Shown here piece after piece: positions 1 to 5,394 of a DNA stretch of 16,535 nucleotides. Location of the stretch: assembly GCA_910584095.1 (NCBI GenBank), contig CAJTYU010000041.1, positions 1-16,535 of the forward strand, read 5' to 3'. A program made the position numbers and the translations under genes. The notes under the pieces were generated by a model. It ran no database searches and was not told the DNA's origin. It saw only the letters and a list, made by a program, of their open reading frames with translations. Numbering within the stretch: position 1 is the first letter of the stretch; every line of letters starts with the position of its first letter. The stretch is from an uncultured Dorea sp. (GTDB lineage: Bacteria; Bacillota; Clostridia; Lachnospirales; Lachnospiraceae).

Positions 1-6
1 CACCCC

Positions 7-63
7 CAGTATATGAAATACCCCGGACAATCAATAGGAAAGCCCGGAGTACTTCATATACTG
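7..63. repeat. Long imperfect hairpin downstream of the capsid gene
   Basis: CAGTATATGAA at 7-17 is the exact reverse complement of 53-63. After one mismatch the pairing continues (19-21 with 49-51), and after another CCGG at 23-26 pairs with CCGG at 44-47, giving about 18 pairs around a loop of some 17 bases. No U-tract follows on either strand, so it is not a typical intrinsic terminator. It may be an mRNA 3' stabiliser, a factor-assisted terminator, or a DNA-level site. Confidence 0.6.
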
Positions 64-168
64 ATTATTAGCATCTTTGTAAGTAGATTCCCTAAAGAAA
101 TCGGACTCGCCAATTTTGGATTGTCCTAATTGCCCAATATAATTTCCTATATCTCTAAATAGAAGATT

Positions 169-1014
169 TTAAGACTCTGCCGGCGTTGCCTGATAGTAGA
201 TAGCCTTCGCTTTATTCTCCATTACGAACGCATCGTATACTACACGCCCCTCAACTAAATCGCCGTTAATTCCTGGTGGATTATGGTGTACAATATAATC
301 TGCAAGCTTTGTCGGTGCCACTGTCGCGCATGGATGTGCAATCATAAAGCCGAAATCTTTCGGTAGCCTTACAGCCGGAACCTTAATCACATTCGCACCG
401 TCCAAATTAGAAATTACGCCTTTCAGCCTCAGATCGGCGCCTATGTCCGTCTCCATCACGATATCTTTGCACTGCTTCATCAAAAGCAGCACATCCGGCG
501 TTACTACGATCTGCCGTCCTGTCTCTGGTACCTCTGCATTATCAAGGGCGGTATTTGCCTTAATAATCTCTAGATAGATATTCTCTTTCGTAAGTGTCAG
601 CGGCTCCGGCTTGGTTCCTGCTCCGGCACACATTTTTGTATATACATGGGCATCAACTTCCGGAACAACCTTTTCCCTGATCTGCCGTGCAAGCGCGCTT
701 GCCGCGTTCAGATTCCCTACCGTTTCATCTTCGTCCAGTGCATCAATCGCAAATGTGAACGATCTATCTCTTTGAAGCGTGAAACGCTCTAATGCAGCAT
801 CAAGTGGTTTGATTTCTCCATAGCAAGACCACTTTTTATTATCAGAGAATTTACGACCGTAATCACTCATGTCTCCGGTACTGATCTTATAAATCTTCAC
901 AGTATGCGCCGACTCAAATGAAAAGTCCTGATTAGTCAACAATTCCTTTTTGCTTTCTGTAGTGAATATTTCATCCACATACGGTAAATATTTTTCTGCT
1001 AATTCTATAGCCAT
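169..1014 (-). CDS. Phage major capsid protein
   Basis: The 281-residue product resembles major capsid proteins of Clostridium and Lactobacillus type siphophages. It opens MAIELAEKYLPYVDEIF, then has a conserved early stretch AHTVKIYKISTGDMSDYGR, a block ending LQRDRSFTFAIDALDEDET, and a C-terminal domain with VVTPDVLLLMKQ and VKIPAV-like strands. This matches the HK97-fold coat family in length and order, with no obvious delta-domain protease cleavage region, as expected where scaffold is a separate protein. The ATG is 7 bases after the scaffold stop, and its AAAGGA ribosome site lies inside the last codons of the scaffold gene. The gene looks intact. In the same frame after the TAA, 45 more codons stay open (see findings). 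The family call is from recognition of sequence pattern, not a search. Confidence 0.85.
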   Translation of the reverse strand: MAIELAEKYLPYVDEIFTTESKKELLTNQDFSFESAHTVKIYKISTGDMSDYGRKFSDNKKWSCYGEIKPLDAALERFTLQRDRSFTFAIDALDEDETVGNLNAASALARQIREKVVPEVDAHVYTKMCAGAGTKPEPLTLTKENIYLEIIKANTALDNAEVPETGRQIVVTPDVLLLMKQCKDIVMETDIGADLRLKGVISNLDGANVIKVPAVRLPKDFGFMIAHPCATVAPTKLADYIVHHNPPGINGDLVEGRVVYDAFVMENKAKAIYYQATPAES

Positions 1015-1021
1015 TTATTCA

Positions 1022-1516
1022 TCATCCTTTCAATCCCATAGCCATCCTAATTGCTTCGTCACCGGCTCCGCTGTTTCCGTGACCACCGTCAGGCGAACCT
1101 GTAGAAACTACTTTGTACCCTTTGCCCTTATTTATAAAACTCGGATTCCCCTTCAAAAAACTTTCCGCTGCCTGCTGGAAGCTGGTAGTATCATCCATCC
1201 CTTGAGAAGCCTTAAAAGAAACATAATCTAAATACTGTTCTGGAACGCCTTTTTCTTTCAGGAAAGCATTATTTTTATATTGTTCCAATTCCCGCCGCGC
1301 TTCGTCACGCTCCCGTCTGTATATATCGGAAGTTTCCAGATCCTGTTTCATGCGTGCTAGGCGGTTCCCAACAATCCGGTCAACATCTGTCTGAGTAAAA
1401 AGCTTCTCTGTATACTGAGTCATTCCTGTACGCTGCTGCCCCTGATCGGCCTGCTGAACTTCTCCTATGGCCTGCTGTGTACCTTCCTGCTGAGTTGCAA
1501 TGTTATTATTATCCAT
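1022..1516 (-). CDS. Phage capsid scaffold protein (DUF4355/GP20-like)
   Basis: The product is 164 residues from the ATG at 1516. That start is preferred over an upstream in-frame ATG because AAAGGA sits 7 bases before it and the longer version has no ribosome site. The Gln-rich N-terminus leads into FTQTDVDRIVGNRLARMKQD, a stretch typical of Gram-positive phage scaffolds, then a charged predicted coiled coil (YRRERDEARRELEQYK). The C-terminus ends GDEAIRMAMGLKG, like the capsid-binding tail of that family. Scaffolds assemble inside the procapsid and set its size, then leave. The gene lies directly upstream of the capsid gene and is probably coupled to it. A promoter and an attenuator-like hairpin precede it. 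Confidence 0.8.
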   Translation of the reverse strand: MDNNNIATQQEGTQQAIGEVQQADQGQQRTGMTQYTEKLFTQTDVDRIVGNRLARMKQDLETSDIYRRERDEARRELEQYKNNAFLKEKGVPEQYLDYVSFKASQGMDDTTSFQQAAESFLKGNPSFINKGKGYKVVSTGSPDGGHGNSGAGDEAIRMAMGLKG

Positions 1517-1560
1517 ATCTAATCCTTTCCCCGTTTTACGCCCGGTCAGCTCATATGAAC

Positions 1561-1619
1561 AAATAGAAAAGGCGCGGAAATAATCAAATGCGGAAGCCAC
1601 ATTTAATCGTTCTCGCGCC
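1561..1619 (-). terminator. Strong hairpin with U-tract in the leader of the scaffold-capsid operon
   Basis: On the minus-strand RNA, GGCGCG (1619-1614) pairs with CGCGCC (1576-1571). An inner helix pairs 1607-1600 with 1590-1583, including one G-U wobble, and only a few mismatches lie between the two helices. The loop is 9 bases (1591-1599). UUUUCUAUUU follows immediately. This is a good intrinsic terminator shape, lying between the promoter at 1690-1718 and the scaffold start at 1516. It could attenuate the capsid operon, or end a small RNA of about 120 bases. Confidence 0.65.
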
Positions 1620-1629
1620 CTGAGGCTTA

Positions 1630-1655
1630 CACTGGCTTATGGAGTAATGCCAGTG
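1630..1655 (-). other. Second leader hairpin
   Basis: CACTGGC at 1630-1636 and GCCAGTG at 1649-1655 form a perfect 7-bp stem with a 12-base loop. It lies about 30 bases downstream of the predicted transcription start and just before the terminator-like hairpin. It could be part of an attenuator or of a small structured RNA. Confidence 0.45.
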
Positions 1656-1689
1656 CGGTACTAGTTAATATTCTATATGCTCTAAAACT

Positions 1690-1718
1690 ACTATACCAAA
1701 ATATCCGAATATTGGCAA
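1690..1718 (-). promoter_or_regulatory. Sigma-A promoter for the scaffold-capsid operon
   Basis: On the minus strand TTGCCA (1718-1713) is followed after exactly 17 bases by TATAGT (1695-1690), each one base from consensus. Transcription should start near 1683, giving a leader of about 167 bases before the scaffold ATG. This separates morphogenesis from the early operon. Confidence 0.7.
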
Positions 1719-1762
1719 CTTCATTTTTTTCGTAACACTCAAGAAAAAAACAGAGTACTACA

Positions 1763-1822
1763 TTGGTAGCGTTCGGTTTGGTAGCGTTACCTTTCATCAT
1801 TATCCTGATTAGTAACGTTACT
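1763..1822. repeat. Clustered GGTAGCGTT repeats and a palindrome upstream of the capsid promoter
   Basis: TTGGTAGCGTT occurs at 1763-1773 and again at 1778-1788. GGTAGCGTTACC at 1780-1791 is a near palindrome, and AGTAACGTTACT at 1811-1822 is a perfect 12-base palindrome of related sequence. The three sites lie about 45-105 bases upstream of the -35 box at 1713-1718 and overlap the 3' part of the 58-residue gene. They may bind a dimeric regulator of the capsid promoter. Confidence 0.4.
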
Positions 1823-1963
1823 ATTCCAATTAATATATGCCCTCTTATGCTCCCCATTCTGCTTCTTAGGAAGCCTGCACCGTTCAATTCCCGGTGCAAG
1901 CTTCTGCCGGAGCTTAGCAAGCTCTGTATCTTCCGTATAGGAAACCTTAAGTCTGACGCTCAT
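1787..1963 (-). CDS. Small hypothetical phage-element protein, 58 aa
   Basis: The gene runs from an ATG at 1963 to a TAA at 1787-1789. GGAGG lies 6 bases upstream of the ATG. The product begins MSVRLKVSYTEDTELAKLRQ and contains a basic segment (IERCRLPKKQNGEHKRAYIN) that recalls small conserved proteins found beside replication genes in Clostridial phages and islands. No function is known to me. It overlaps the end of the preceding gene by 17 bases in another frame, which suggests translational coupling. It is a better reading of this stretch than the longer alternative frame at 1627-1920, which lacks a ribosome site and looks non-protein-like. Confidence 0.65.
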   Translation of the reverse strand: MSVRLKVSYTEDTELAKLRQKLAPGIERCRLPKKQNGEHKRAYINWNSNVTNQDNDER

Positions 1964-2117
1964 TTAATGCCTCCAGTCCAAAGTAATTGTACAGAAATAC
2001 CTCTGCTCCCTTTAATTCGCCAACGTTCAGCCTATCCAATAGCCTGTCTATATTTTCCCGGAGCCGATCCGCTTCGCCTGTTACGGCTTCGTTTGTTCTG
2101 GAAGTCTGCATAGCCAT
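1947..2117 (-). CDS. Small hypothetical protein, 56 aa
   Basis: The gene runs from an ATG at 2117 to a TAA at 1947-1949, with a near-perfect AAGGAGGTG ribosome site about 7 bases upstream. The product is acidic and probably helical: MAMQTSRTNEAVTGEADRLR, then NIDRLLDRLNVGELKGAEVF. The helix spacing of leucines suggests a short coiled coil and a dimer. The stop of the preceding gene (TAG, 2118-2120) directly abuts this ATG, and its own end overlaps the next gene, so it belongs to the early operon. Function is not recognised. Confidence 0.65.
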   Translation of the reverse strand: MAMQTSRTNEAVTGEADRLRENIDRLLDRLNVGELKGAEVFLYNYFGLEALNERQT

Positions 2118-2384
2118 CTATCCGCACCTCCTTATATCAATCCCTCTCATTCCAGCAGTAAGCGCCGCTATACAGCTAACGTCGCCCACGGATTCCATGC
2201 TCAGGATATCCATAATCGCATACCGCTTTTCTTTCTGAAGCTCCGTCAACTCCGCATACTCCTTATCATCCAGAGCCTTCCGGAATATCTCGGATACTTC
2301 CAGAACCATCCCCAGATAAATGCTACTTTTAATTCCATTCGCTGATTTCGTGATCGCTTCCCTTAGTTCTTCTCTTTTTTTCAT
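2118..2384 (-). CDS. Hypothetical early-operon protein, 88 aa
   Basis: The start is taken at the ATG at 2384, preceded by GGAAGAGG at 4 bases. An in-frame upstream start at 2414 would give 98 residues but has no ribosome site. The product (MKKREELREAITKSANGIKS, later EYAELTELQKEKRYAIMDIL) is predicted mostly helical, with a Cys and an IRRC end. No membrane segment or motif is seen. It sits in a tight run of small genes after the repA-like gene. Such genes in satellites often carry regulatory or helper-interference roles, but nothing in this sequence shows that here. Confidence 0.6.
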   Translation of the reverse strand: MKKREELREAITKSANGIKSSIYLGMVLEVSEIFRKALDDKEYAELTELQKEKRYAIMDILSMESVGDVSCIAALTAGMRGIDIRRCG

Positions 2385-2455
2385 AAAACCTCTTCCTTTC
2401 CCCGGAAGTTTCATGCTATTATGTACTTGGCTATTTGCATGGTTCCGGCTGTGCT

Positions 2456-2494
2456 GCCCTGTCGGTACTGGTAATACCGATGGGGCGTTTTTAA
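2456..2494 (+). terminator. Plus-strand terminator-like hairpin inside the minus-strand operon
   Basis: GCCCTGTCGGTA (2456-2467) pairs with TACCGATGGGGC (2475-2486) around a 7-base loop, with ten Watson-Crick pairs and two G-U pairs. GTTTTTAA follows on the plus strand. The U-tract exists only in the plus direction, opposite to the surrounding genes, so it would stop antisense transcription. On the minus strand it lies just after the stop of the 71-residue gene. Confidence 0.5.
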
Positions 2495-2706
2495 TAGTTC
2501 CCAGTGTCTACGCTGCCGCCAATCCGTAGGAAGTGGTATCCCAATACTTGGTACTGGTTCGGCGGCACGTAGTCAACACATTCGCTTAACGGCTCCAATC
2601 TCTCAAGACTGGAACTGATAGATTCCAGTGCATCAGCTATCCTCTCCAATACGTTAATAAGCTTCTCGGCATCGTCTAATAATATCTGTGCTTGTCCTTC
2701 TGTCAT
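2491..2706 (-). CDS. Small coiled-coil protein, 71 aa, function unknown
   Basis: The ATG at 2706 has AAAGGAGA about 10 bases upstream. Residues 5-40 (QILLDDAEKLINVLERIADA, then LESISSSLERLEPL) show regular heptad leucine and isoleucine spacing typical of a short coiled coil. The C-terminal third is aromatic and Gly-rich, ending GGSVDTGNY. The gene follows the 22-codon reading frame by 6 bases and is followed by a hairpin. The shape is that of small phage structural or accessory proteins, but no family is recognised. Confidence 0.6.
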   Translation of the reverse strand: MTEGQAQILLDDAEKLINVLERIADALESISSSLERLEPLSECVDYVPPNQYQVLGYHFLRIGGSVDTGNY

Positions 2707-2712
2707 TGTAAT

Positions 2713-2781
2713 TTATTCTCCTTTCAATATCTCAGCACACCGCTTCAACTCAGCAGCATTCACATACAAGGCTCTTCTCAT
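2713..2781 (-). CDS. Possible micro-gene, 22 aa
   Basis: The ATG at 2781 follows AAAGGAGATAAAA, a strong, well-spaced ribosome site. The frame encodes MRRALYVNAAELKRCAEILK plus GE and stops 6 bases before the next gene. Its last codons form the ribosome site of that gene. Function may be a leader peptide or coupling device, or it may be a real micro-protein. The strong ribosome site is the main support. Confidence 0.45.
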   Translation of the reverse strand: MRRALYVNAAELKRCAEILKGE

Positions 2782-2803
2782 TTTTATCTCCTTTCTTACT
2801 CGC

Positions 2804-2999
2804 CGTTCTCGTTGGCTTTCCCTACATACTGTGGATAAACCAGCCAGTACGGAGCAAACCCTTGTGTTTACTGGCTTTGTCGTACTCGTTGATATCCCCC
2901 AATACGATAACTGCGTACTCGTTGATTTTTATCGTACTCGTTGGCTACCCTCTAATACGCTAAACCCTTATAAATACTTACTTTTTATCGTACTCGTTG
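2804..2999. other. Candidate replication origin: iterons, DnaA box, hairpin, AT-rich stretch
   Basis: The 11-base unit CGTACTCGTTG occurs exactly at 2881-2891, 2914-2924, 2933-2943 and 2989-2999, always in the same orientation, with a one-mismatch copy at 2804-2814. A perfect DnaA box lies at 2830-2838. The inverted repeat AGCCAGTA/TACTGGCT lies at 2842-2849 and 2869-2876. An AT-rich segment runs from 2962 to 2988. The last iteron encodes the C-terminal residues of the RepA-like protein. Iterons beside a Rep gene with a DnaA box are the usual layout of plasmid and phage origins. Function as an origin is inferred. Confidence 0.6.
2830..2838 (-). promoter_or_regulatory. DnaA box
   Basis: TTATCCACA on the minus strand is identical to the consensus DnaA-binding site. 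It is the only perfect one I found in the element and it lies among the iterons, which supports an origin here. Confidence 0.55.
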
Positions 3000-4291
3000 G
3001 TTTTTTCACCGGCTGTAAGGGAATCATCCACTAAGCGCATAAACCATTTTTTAGGTTTGAAACCAAGCGACCAGCTTTTTATTCTCCCTTCTTTTCTAAG
3101 CTCTGTCTTGGCATCTTTCAAAGCATTCTTAGATATGCTCTCAACCCTTGCCATCTCGTCAAGTTCCGTAACCTCTTTTTCGCCATCCTTCAGGAAATCA
3201 AGTATAAACTCTTTTGCCGCTTCCTTTGCCGGAGCCTGCCGGGTATTATAATTTACATCGGTTATAAAATCCCGGTCTTTCTTATCAGACATCCCCCTGT
3301 ATTTAATCACTTCATCTTCGATGCTGAATAAAACAGTTGGTTTCAGCAGGCCGTAATTTGACTTTTCCTGTGAGATATACTTGATTCCAGCTTCTCCTGT
3401 TTCGCCTATCATCTCCACGCACCTTGACAAGTCCCACATATCCGAACTATCAGCCATGCGCTTACGCCCCCATACGCCGCCCATTTTGTTGGTATGTACG
3501 ATAATCAGGAAAGTACACCCGTATTTCTCGCCATACCCTATAAGCGGAGACAGACAAGCCCTCATTGCGTTCCTTTCCCCCATCCTGATATTAGGCGGTA
3601 CAAATGCCTGCACAGGGTCAAAAACAACTAATGCCGGACGGTGTTTGTCAATTAACCGTTCCAGAAATGGGCTGTCAAATTTAATGTCTTGGAAACGTTC
3701 GTCAGCAACGTCTATCGTCAGGATATTATCCAGATTCGCGCCATTCTTCCGCAGTTTCCGCCTGATGGTATACTTATAGGAATCCTCTGCAGAGAAAAAC
3801 ATAACTTTTTGCGGCTCATCCTCCATCAGATCAATGCCGCTTGGGTCTCCCAATAGAAAGCATCGCCTGCCGCTGCTTATTGCTGCAACTACGGCGCACC
3901 AAGTGGAGGTTTTGCCTGCGCCCCCATCGCCTACGAATGCAGATACTTGGTATTTAGGAATATGCCCCCTTACCAGCCATTCAGGTTCTTCCTCTTTTGC
4001 GTCACCCATGCTCAGCATGTCAAGATTATGACTCTCTATCTGGCGAAACTTTCCTTTGTCGCATACTGTCGAGTTGACACTTTCTTGACTGGCAACCGCG
4101 ATAGCCGCAGCCTGTCCCGGCTTTTTCCACTCACTGAATGCAGTATCAAACCGAGACCACAGGCCATCTTTTACTAGAGTGTTCCTGATCGTATTTAAAT
4201 GTTCTAGATATGTAGACTCAATCTCTTTAAAGAAATCATCTGTCCAGTTATCCGCATCGCGGATCCTTTGTATTGCTTCTTTCGCTGTCAC
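2978..4291 (-). CDS. RepA-like AAA ATPase, probable replicative helicase (AAA_25 type)
   Basis: The 437-residue protein has a RecA-like core with Walker A GDGGAGKTS at 121-129, Walker B LVVFD at 221-225 and a VHTNK sensor segment at 265-269, as in RSF1010 RepA-type hexameric helicases and their relatives in phages and islands. Residues 1-100 form a helical N-domain without a recognisable primase motif. Residues 352-420 (EFILDFLKDGEKEVTELDEM onward) look like a C-terminal winged helix for DNA binding. The start is a GTG whose first base is the last base of the upstream TAG stop codon (on the minus strand TAGTG), indicating coupled translation. The final codons, encoding TNEYDKK, contain an iteron. 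The protein probably initiates or drives replication of the excised element. No primase gene is visible nearby, so priming may depend on the host. Confidence 0.75.
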   Translation of the reverse strand: MTAKEAIQRIRDADNWTDDFFKEIESTYLEHLNTIRNTLVKDGLWSRFDTAFSEWKKPGQAAAIAVASQESVNSTVCDKGKFRQIESHNLDMLSMGDAKEEEPEWLVRGHIPKYQVSAFVGDGGAGKTSTWCAVVAAISSGRRCFLLGDPSGIDLMEDEPQKVMFFSAEDSYKYTIRRKLRKNGANLDNILTIDVADERFQDIKFDSPFLERLIDKHRPALVVFDPVQAFVPPNIRMGERNAMRACLSPLIGYGEKYGCTFLIIVHTNKMGGVWGRKRMADSSDMWDLSRCVEMIGETGEAGIKYISQEKSNYGLLKPTVLFSIEDEVIKYRGMSDKKDRDFITDVNYNTRQAPAKEAAKEFILDFLKDGEKEVTELDEMARVESISKNALKDAKTELRKEGRIKSWSLGFKPKKWFMRLVDDSLTAGEKTNEYDKK

Positions 4292-4473
4292 TATTCAACC
4301 GCCTTTCCAATATACAGTTTTTCATTGAAGTAAGCCCGGCTTGTCTTGCCCCTGACTGTTAAATATCCCTTGCTTTCAAGCTCGGCATTCAGACGGCGTA
4401 TAATATCGTAGCCCTTGGTAATGGATACACCCAATGTCTCGCTCACTTCCTTAGCAGTAACATACTGCTTCAT
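4291..4473 (-). CDS. Small winged-helix DNA-binding protein, excisionase/AlpA-like
   Basis: This 60-residue protein starts MKQYVTAKEVSETLGVSITK and continues YDIIRRLNAELESKGYLTVR. The pattern is a helix-turn-helix followed by a short wing (GYLTVRGKTSRAYF), typical of MerR-like excisionases and of small regulators found upstream of rep genes in Firmicute mobile elements. AAAGGAAG lies 9 bases before the ATG. Its stop overlaps the GTG of the ATPase gene by one base. Possible roles are the directionality factor for the integrase or an activator of replication genes. The sequence does not decide between them. Confidence 0.65.
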   Translation of the reverse strand: MKQYVTAKEVSETLGVSITKGYDIIRRLNAELESKGYLTVRGKTSRAYFNEKLYIGKAVE

Positions 4474-4522
4474 TCAATCACTTCCTTTCTCTGTACAACG
4501 TCGCACATCTTCCAGCCATCCA

Positions 4523-4537
4523 ACACGCTGCCCGGCA
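4523..4537. repeat. 15-base direct repeat, copy 1
   Basis: ACACGCTGCCCGGCA is identical to 5745-5759. Both copies are preceded by CCATCC (with 1 base between here, and 5 bases in the other copy). This copy lies between the Cro-like and excisionase-like genes. Confidence 0.5.
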
Positions 4538-4542
4538 TGTTG

Positions 4543-4737
4543 CTAGTTTTCGAGTAACTGTTCAATTGGTACGTTTAAGGCCTTAGCAATCTTATGGCCA
4601 ATTTCGTCAGTACAACTCTTGCCGGACTTGATGTAATTAATAGTTGTCCTGGAAACGCCAGACAGCTCTGCAAGCCGTTTCTGCGTCATGTCCTGCCTTG
4701 TCAGTTCAGCTACTAACTTTATTCTGTCGATTCTCAA
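4543..4737 (-). CDS. Cro/cI-family HTH regulator (Cro-like)
   Basis: From a TTG start at 4737, preceded by AAGGGGGG at about 6 bases, the product is 64 residues: LRIDRIKLVAELTRQDMTQK, then a helix-turn-helix (RLAELSGVSRTTINYIKSGK) and LNVPIEQLLEN. No ATG lies nearby in frame with a ribosome site. The longer 93-codon frame starts inside the promoter and operators, so it cannot all be translated. A near-consensus promoter flanked by operators drives it, divergent from the repressor. It is likely the Cro-like switch or early-operon regulator, first gene of the leftward operon. Confidence 0.7.
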   Translation of the reverse strand: MRIDRIKLVAELTRQDMTQKRLAELSGVSRTTINYIKSGKSCTDEIGHKIAKALNVPIEQLLEN

Positions 4738-4762
4738 TGATATCCCCCCTTCAATACTCGAT

Positions 4763-4790
4763 TGCGTATTACGTTTTTTCGTATTACGCA
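4763..4790. promoter_or_regulatory. Operator O1, 28-base imperfect palindrome
   Basis: The core TACGTTTTTTCGTA is at 4770-4783. Outer arms TGCGTA (4763-4768) and TACGCA (4785-4790) extend the dyad to 10 of 11 pairs. It covers the predicted start point of the leftward promoter, so binding here would block early transcription. Confidence 0.65.
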
Positions 4791-4795
4791 TTTTC

Positions 4796-4824
4796 ATATT
4801 ATCATTCTCATGAAATAATGTCAA
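4796..4824 (-). promoter_or_regulatory. Leftward early promoter
   Basis: TTGACA (4824-4819), a 17-base spacer, then TATAAT-like TAATAT (4801-4796) on the minus strand. Transcription would start near 4789 inside O1. O2 abuts the -35 box. This should be the main promoter of the regulator, excisionase-like and repA-like operon. Confidence 0.75.
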
Positions 4825-4838
4825 TACGTTTTTTCGTA
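4825..4838. promoter_or_regulatory. Operator O2
   Basis: TACGTTTTTTCGTA, identical to the O1 core, directly adjoining the -35 box of the leftward promoter. Confidence 0.65.
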
Positions 4839-4844
4839 ATTATA

Positions 4845-4873
4845 TTTACAAATACGTTTTTTCGTGTTTTAAT
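4845..4873 (+). promoter_or_regulatory. Rightward repressor promoter with operator O3
   Basis: TTTACA (4845-4850), 17 bases, TTTAAT (4868-4873) on the plus strand. O3 (TACGTTTTTTCGTG, one mismatch to O1/O2) occupies 4853-4866 in the spacer, which suggests autoregulation. The predicted start leaves only about 10 bases before the repressor ATG, so the exact promoter is less certain than the operator. Confidence 0.45.
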
Positions 4874-4890
4874 AATAGCAGGAGGAAATT

Positions 4891-5301
4891 ATGGCATTAG
4901 GAAAAAAAGTAAAAGAATTATTACAACAAAAAAATATGACTATAAAAGAATTGGCCGAAAAAATAGGCGTTCCCGCCACTACGCTATATTCTTTCATAAG
5001 CAGGGACAGTAAAACTGGAAAACTTGATCTTTTAGAAAAAATCTGCATTGGTCTGAATATTGAATTGGATGATTTACTAGAAAGCGATACCAGTACATTT
5101 GCTCGCGTATCACAATACAATGTAGCCATGTATGAAATAAATAATACTGATTTACATTCTGAGTATAATTCTTTTGATAGATATCTTTTGTTGGATTTTT
5201 TTGAAAAATTAAATCATGAGGGCAGACAAGAAGTGTTGCGTTATATAGAAACTTTAGCAGAAAATTCCCAATACCAAAAAACACCAGACACCCCCGAATA
5301 G
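4891..5301 (+). CDS. cI-like HTH repressor
   Basis: This 136-residue protein has an N-terminal HTH_3 domain at about 6-62 (KKVKELLQQKNMTIKELAEK, then a recognition helix region VPATTLYSFISR and LNIELDDLL). An acidic C-terminal part follows that may mediate dimerisation, ending with FEKLNHEGRQEVLRYIETL. There is no LexA/UmuD-type Ser-Lys autoprotease domain, so induction would use an anti-repressor or another signal rather than RecA-stimulated self-cleavage. GGAGG lies 6 bases upstream of the ATG. It faces the Cro-like gene across the three-operator region and probably maintains the integrated state. Confidence 0.75.
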   Translation: MALGKKVKELLQQKNMTIKELAEKIGVPATTLYSFISRDSKTGKLDLLEKICIGLNIELDDLLESDTSTFARVSQYNVAMYEINNTDLHSEYNSFDRYLLLDFFEKLNHEGRQEVLRYIETLAENSQYQKTPDTPE

Positions 5302-5340
5302 CCCCAAATCTGTCCCTGTTTCCGTTCCTGGGGCATCGGG
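5293..5340 (+). terminator. Hairpin at the end of the repressor gene
   Basis: GCCCCA (5301-5306) pairs with TGGGGC (5329-5334), extended by CCCGA (5293-5297) with TCGGG (5336-5340). The loop is 22 bases. The helix overlaps the stop codon. No U-tract follows directly, so termination is possible but not assured. Confidence 0.4.
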
Positions 5341-5394
5341 CATAGATTTATCCATGTTTTGACCTGAGCCGTAAAAACGACGGGGGAAACAGGC

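Noticed and set aside
1517..1600. N-terminal extension of the scaffold frame
   Set aside because: The upstream start lies in the terminator hairpin and lacks a ribosome site, and scaffold homologues start at the MDNNN position.
1627..1920. 97-codon minus-strand frame
   Set aside because: No ribosome site, unlikely composition, and it overlaps the capsid promoter and a better-supported small gene in another frame.
2881..2999. CRISPR-like repeats
   Set aside because: The unit is only 11 bases with irregular spacing and no cas genes. Iterons fit better.
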